From CAWFSE01 sp963697565 (lineage in GTDB: Bacteria > Actinomycetota > Actinomycetes > CAVWCF01), in assembly GCA_963697565.1 (NCBI GenBank), contig CAVOOM010000006.1, positions 186,001 to 250,000 on the forward strand: a stretch of 64,000 nt of DNA. Reading direction: 5' to 3'. A program made the translations under genes and the position numbers. A model generated the notes under the pieces. That model worked only from the letters and a program-made list of their open reading frames with translations, was not told where the DNA came from and searched no databases. Positions within the stretch are counted from its first letter, which is position 1; every line of letters begins with the position of its first letter. This document shows, piece after piece, positions 63,663 to 64,000 of the stretch.

Positions 63663-64000
63663 CAGCAGCATCGAGCACTGCATGTGCGGCGGCTCGGCGA
63701 ACCAGCGCTGCTTGCCGGCGACGTGGAACGGCGACAGGGACCGCCCGGCCGCCTCCAGCGCCCCCGTGCCCGCGGCGACGGCGCGCTGCCGCGCGGAGGC
63801 CGCCGCGGTCGGCGCCGACAGGGCGACCCCGTGGGCGGTGCCCCCCGCGACGACCAGCAGCCAGCCGGCGCGCGCGGCCCGCCGCTGGCGGTAGCCGTAC
63901 CGGTCGCCGCGGCGCAGCCGGTGGACGTCGAGCACGGTGCCGGTGGGGCGCAGCGCGCCGCGGTCGCCCAGCCACAGCCGGGTGCCGACCCGCGAGACCA
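63567..64000 (-). CDS. alr: Probable alanine racemase, C-terminal part (runs off the window)
   Basis: 144 codons are open to the right edge without a clear start, so only the 3' part is visible. It reads VSRVGTRLWLGDRGALRPTG, RLRRGDRYGYRQRRAARAGW, FHVAGKQRWFAEPPHMQCSM and ends LAVDVRMTTARFDEVLGL. The KxRWFAEPPHMQ segment and the terminal VDVRxTTxxFDxV resemble the C-terminal beta domain of the alanine-racemase-like proteins encoded beside ponA and a GT87 gene in actinomycetes. The PLP-lysine domain would lie outside the window, so catalysis cannot be judged. Confidence 0.55.
   Translation of the reverse strand, partial: VSRVGTRLWLGDRGALRPTGTVLDVHRLRRGDRYGYRQRRAARAGWLLVVAGGTAHGVALSAPTAAASARQRAVAAGTGALEAAGRSLSPFHVAGKQRWFAEPPHMQCSMLLLPVDVAPPAIGDRLAVDVRMTTARFDEVLGL

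Overview
This is the chromosomal replication-origin neighbourhood of a very GC-rich actinomycete. dnaA, dnaN, gnd, recF, a DUF721/dciA gene, gyrB and gyrA run leftward from the dnaA/dnaN intergenic oriC. rpmH, rnpA, yidD, yidC, jag, rsmG, parA and parB run rightward. GTG starts and GTGA/ATGA stop-start overlaps are common. The presence of gnd between dnaN and recF, tandem class E sortases, crgA, a DLW-39 peptide and the padR-ino1 pair point to an actinomycete with a Streptomyces/Nocardioides-like origin layout. I cannot fix the genus from the sequence.

Left arm (1-18 kb): a truncated AlaDh/PNT-type dehydrogenase, a small secreted protein and tRNA-Leu(CAG) lead into the cell-wall/signalling operon fhaA-fhaB-pstP-rodA-pbpA-pknB. 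pabA, two class E sortases and a DUF881 gene run toward it from the other side. Then come crgA, a thiolase, a rhomboid protease with an N-terminal zinc finger, a cyclophilin, a small alanine-rich membrane protein, a YdeI-like protein and a large unrecognised membrane-anchored protein. The central part (18-37 kb) holds tRNA-Ala, DLW-39, tRNA-Ile, DUF3566, gyrA/gyrB, dciA, recF, gnd, dnaN, oriC, dnaA and the rpmH-to-parB cluster. Four parS sites lie inside the 5' coding parts of rsmG and parA.

Right arm (37-64 kb): ddl and an aminotransferase, then a short variable island (a 48-aa membrane peptide, a 69-aa protein and a possible PD-(D/E)XK-like protein). Next is the conserved block cwlM-trxA-trxB-anti-sigma-sigM, followed by a membrane pseudokinase, an NlpC/P60 hydrolase, murJ, a DUF6049-type protein, a NUDIX hydrolase and pcnA. 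The same order is familiar from mycobacteria, but there the pseudokinase is fused to MurJ. After that lie a YihY-like protein, an MFS transporter, a ScyD/ScyE-like secreted protein, ino1, padR, a DUF5318 gene, a bifunctional penicillin-binding protein, a GT87-type glycosyltransferase and the 3' part of a probable alanine racemase.

About twenty single-base frameshifts interrupt otherwise well-conserved genes (pknB, pabA, rsmG, parA, ddl, ponA and others), mostly at GC-rich runs. They look like assembly or sequencing errors rather than real pseudogenes. The start and end coordinates given for those genes span both halves.
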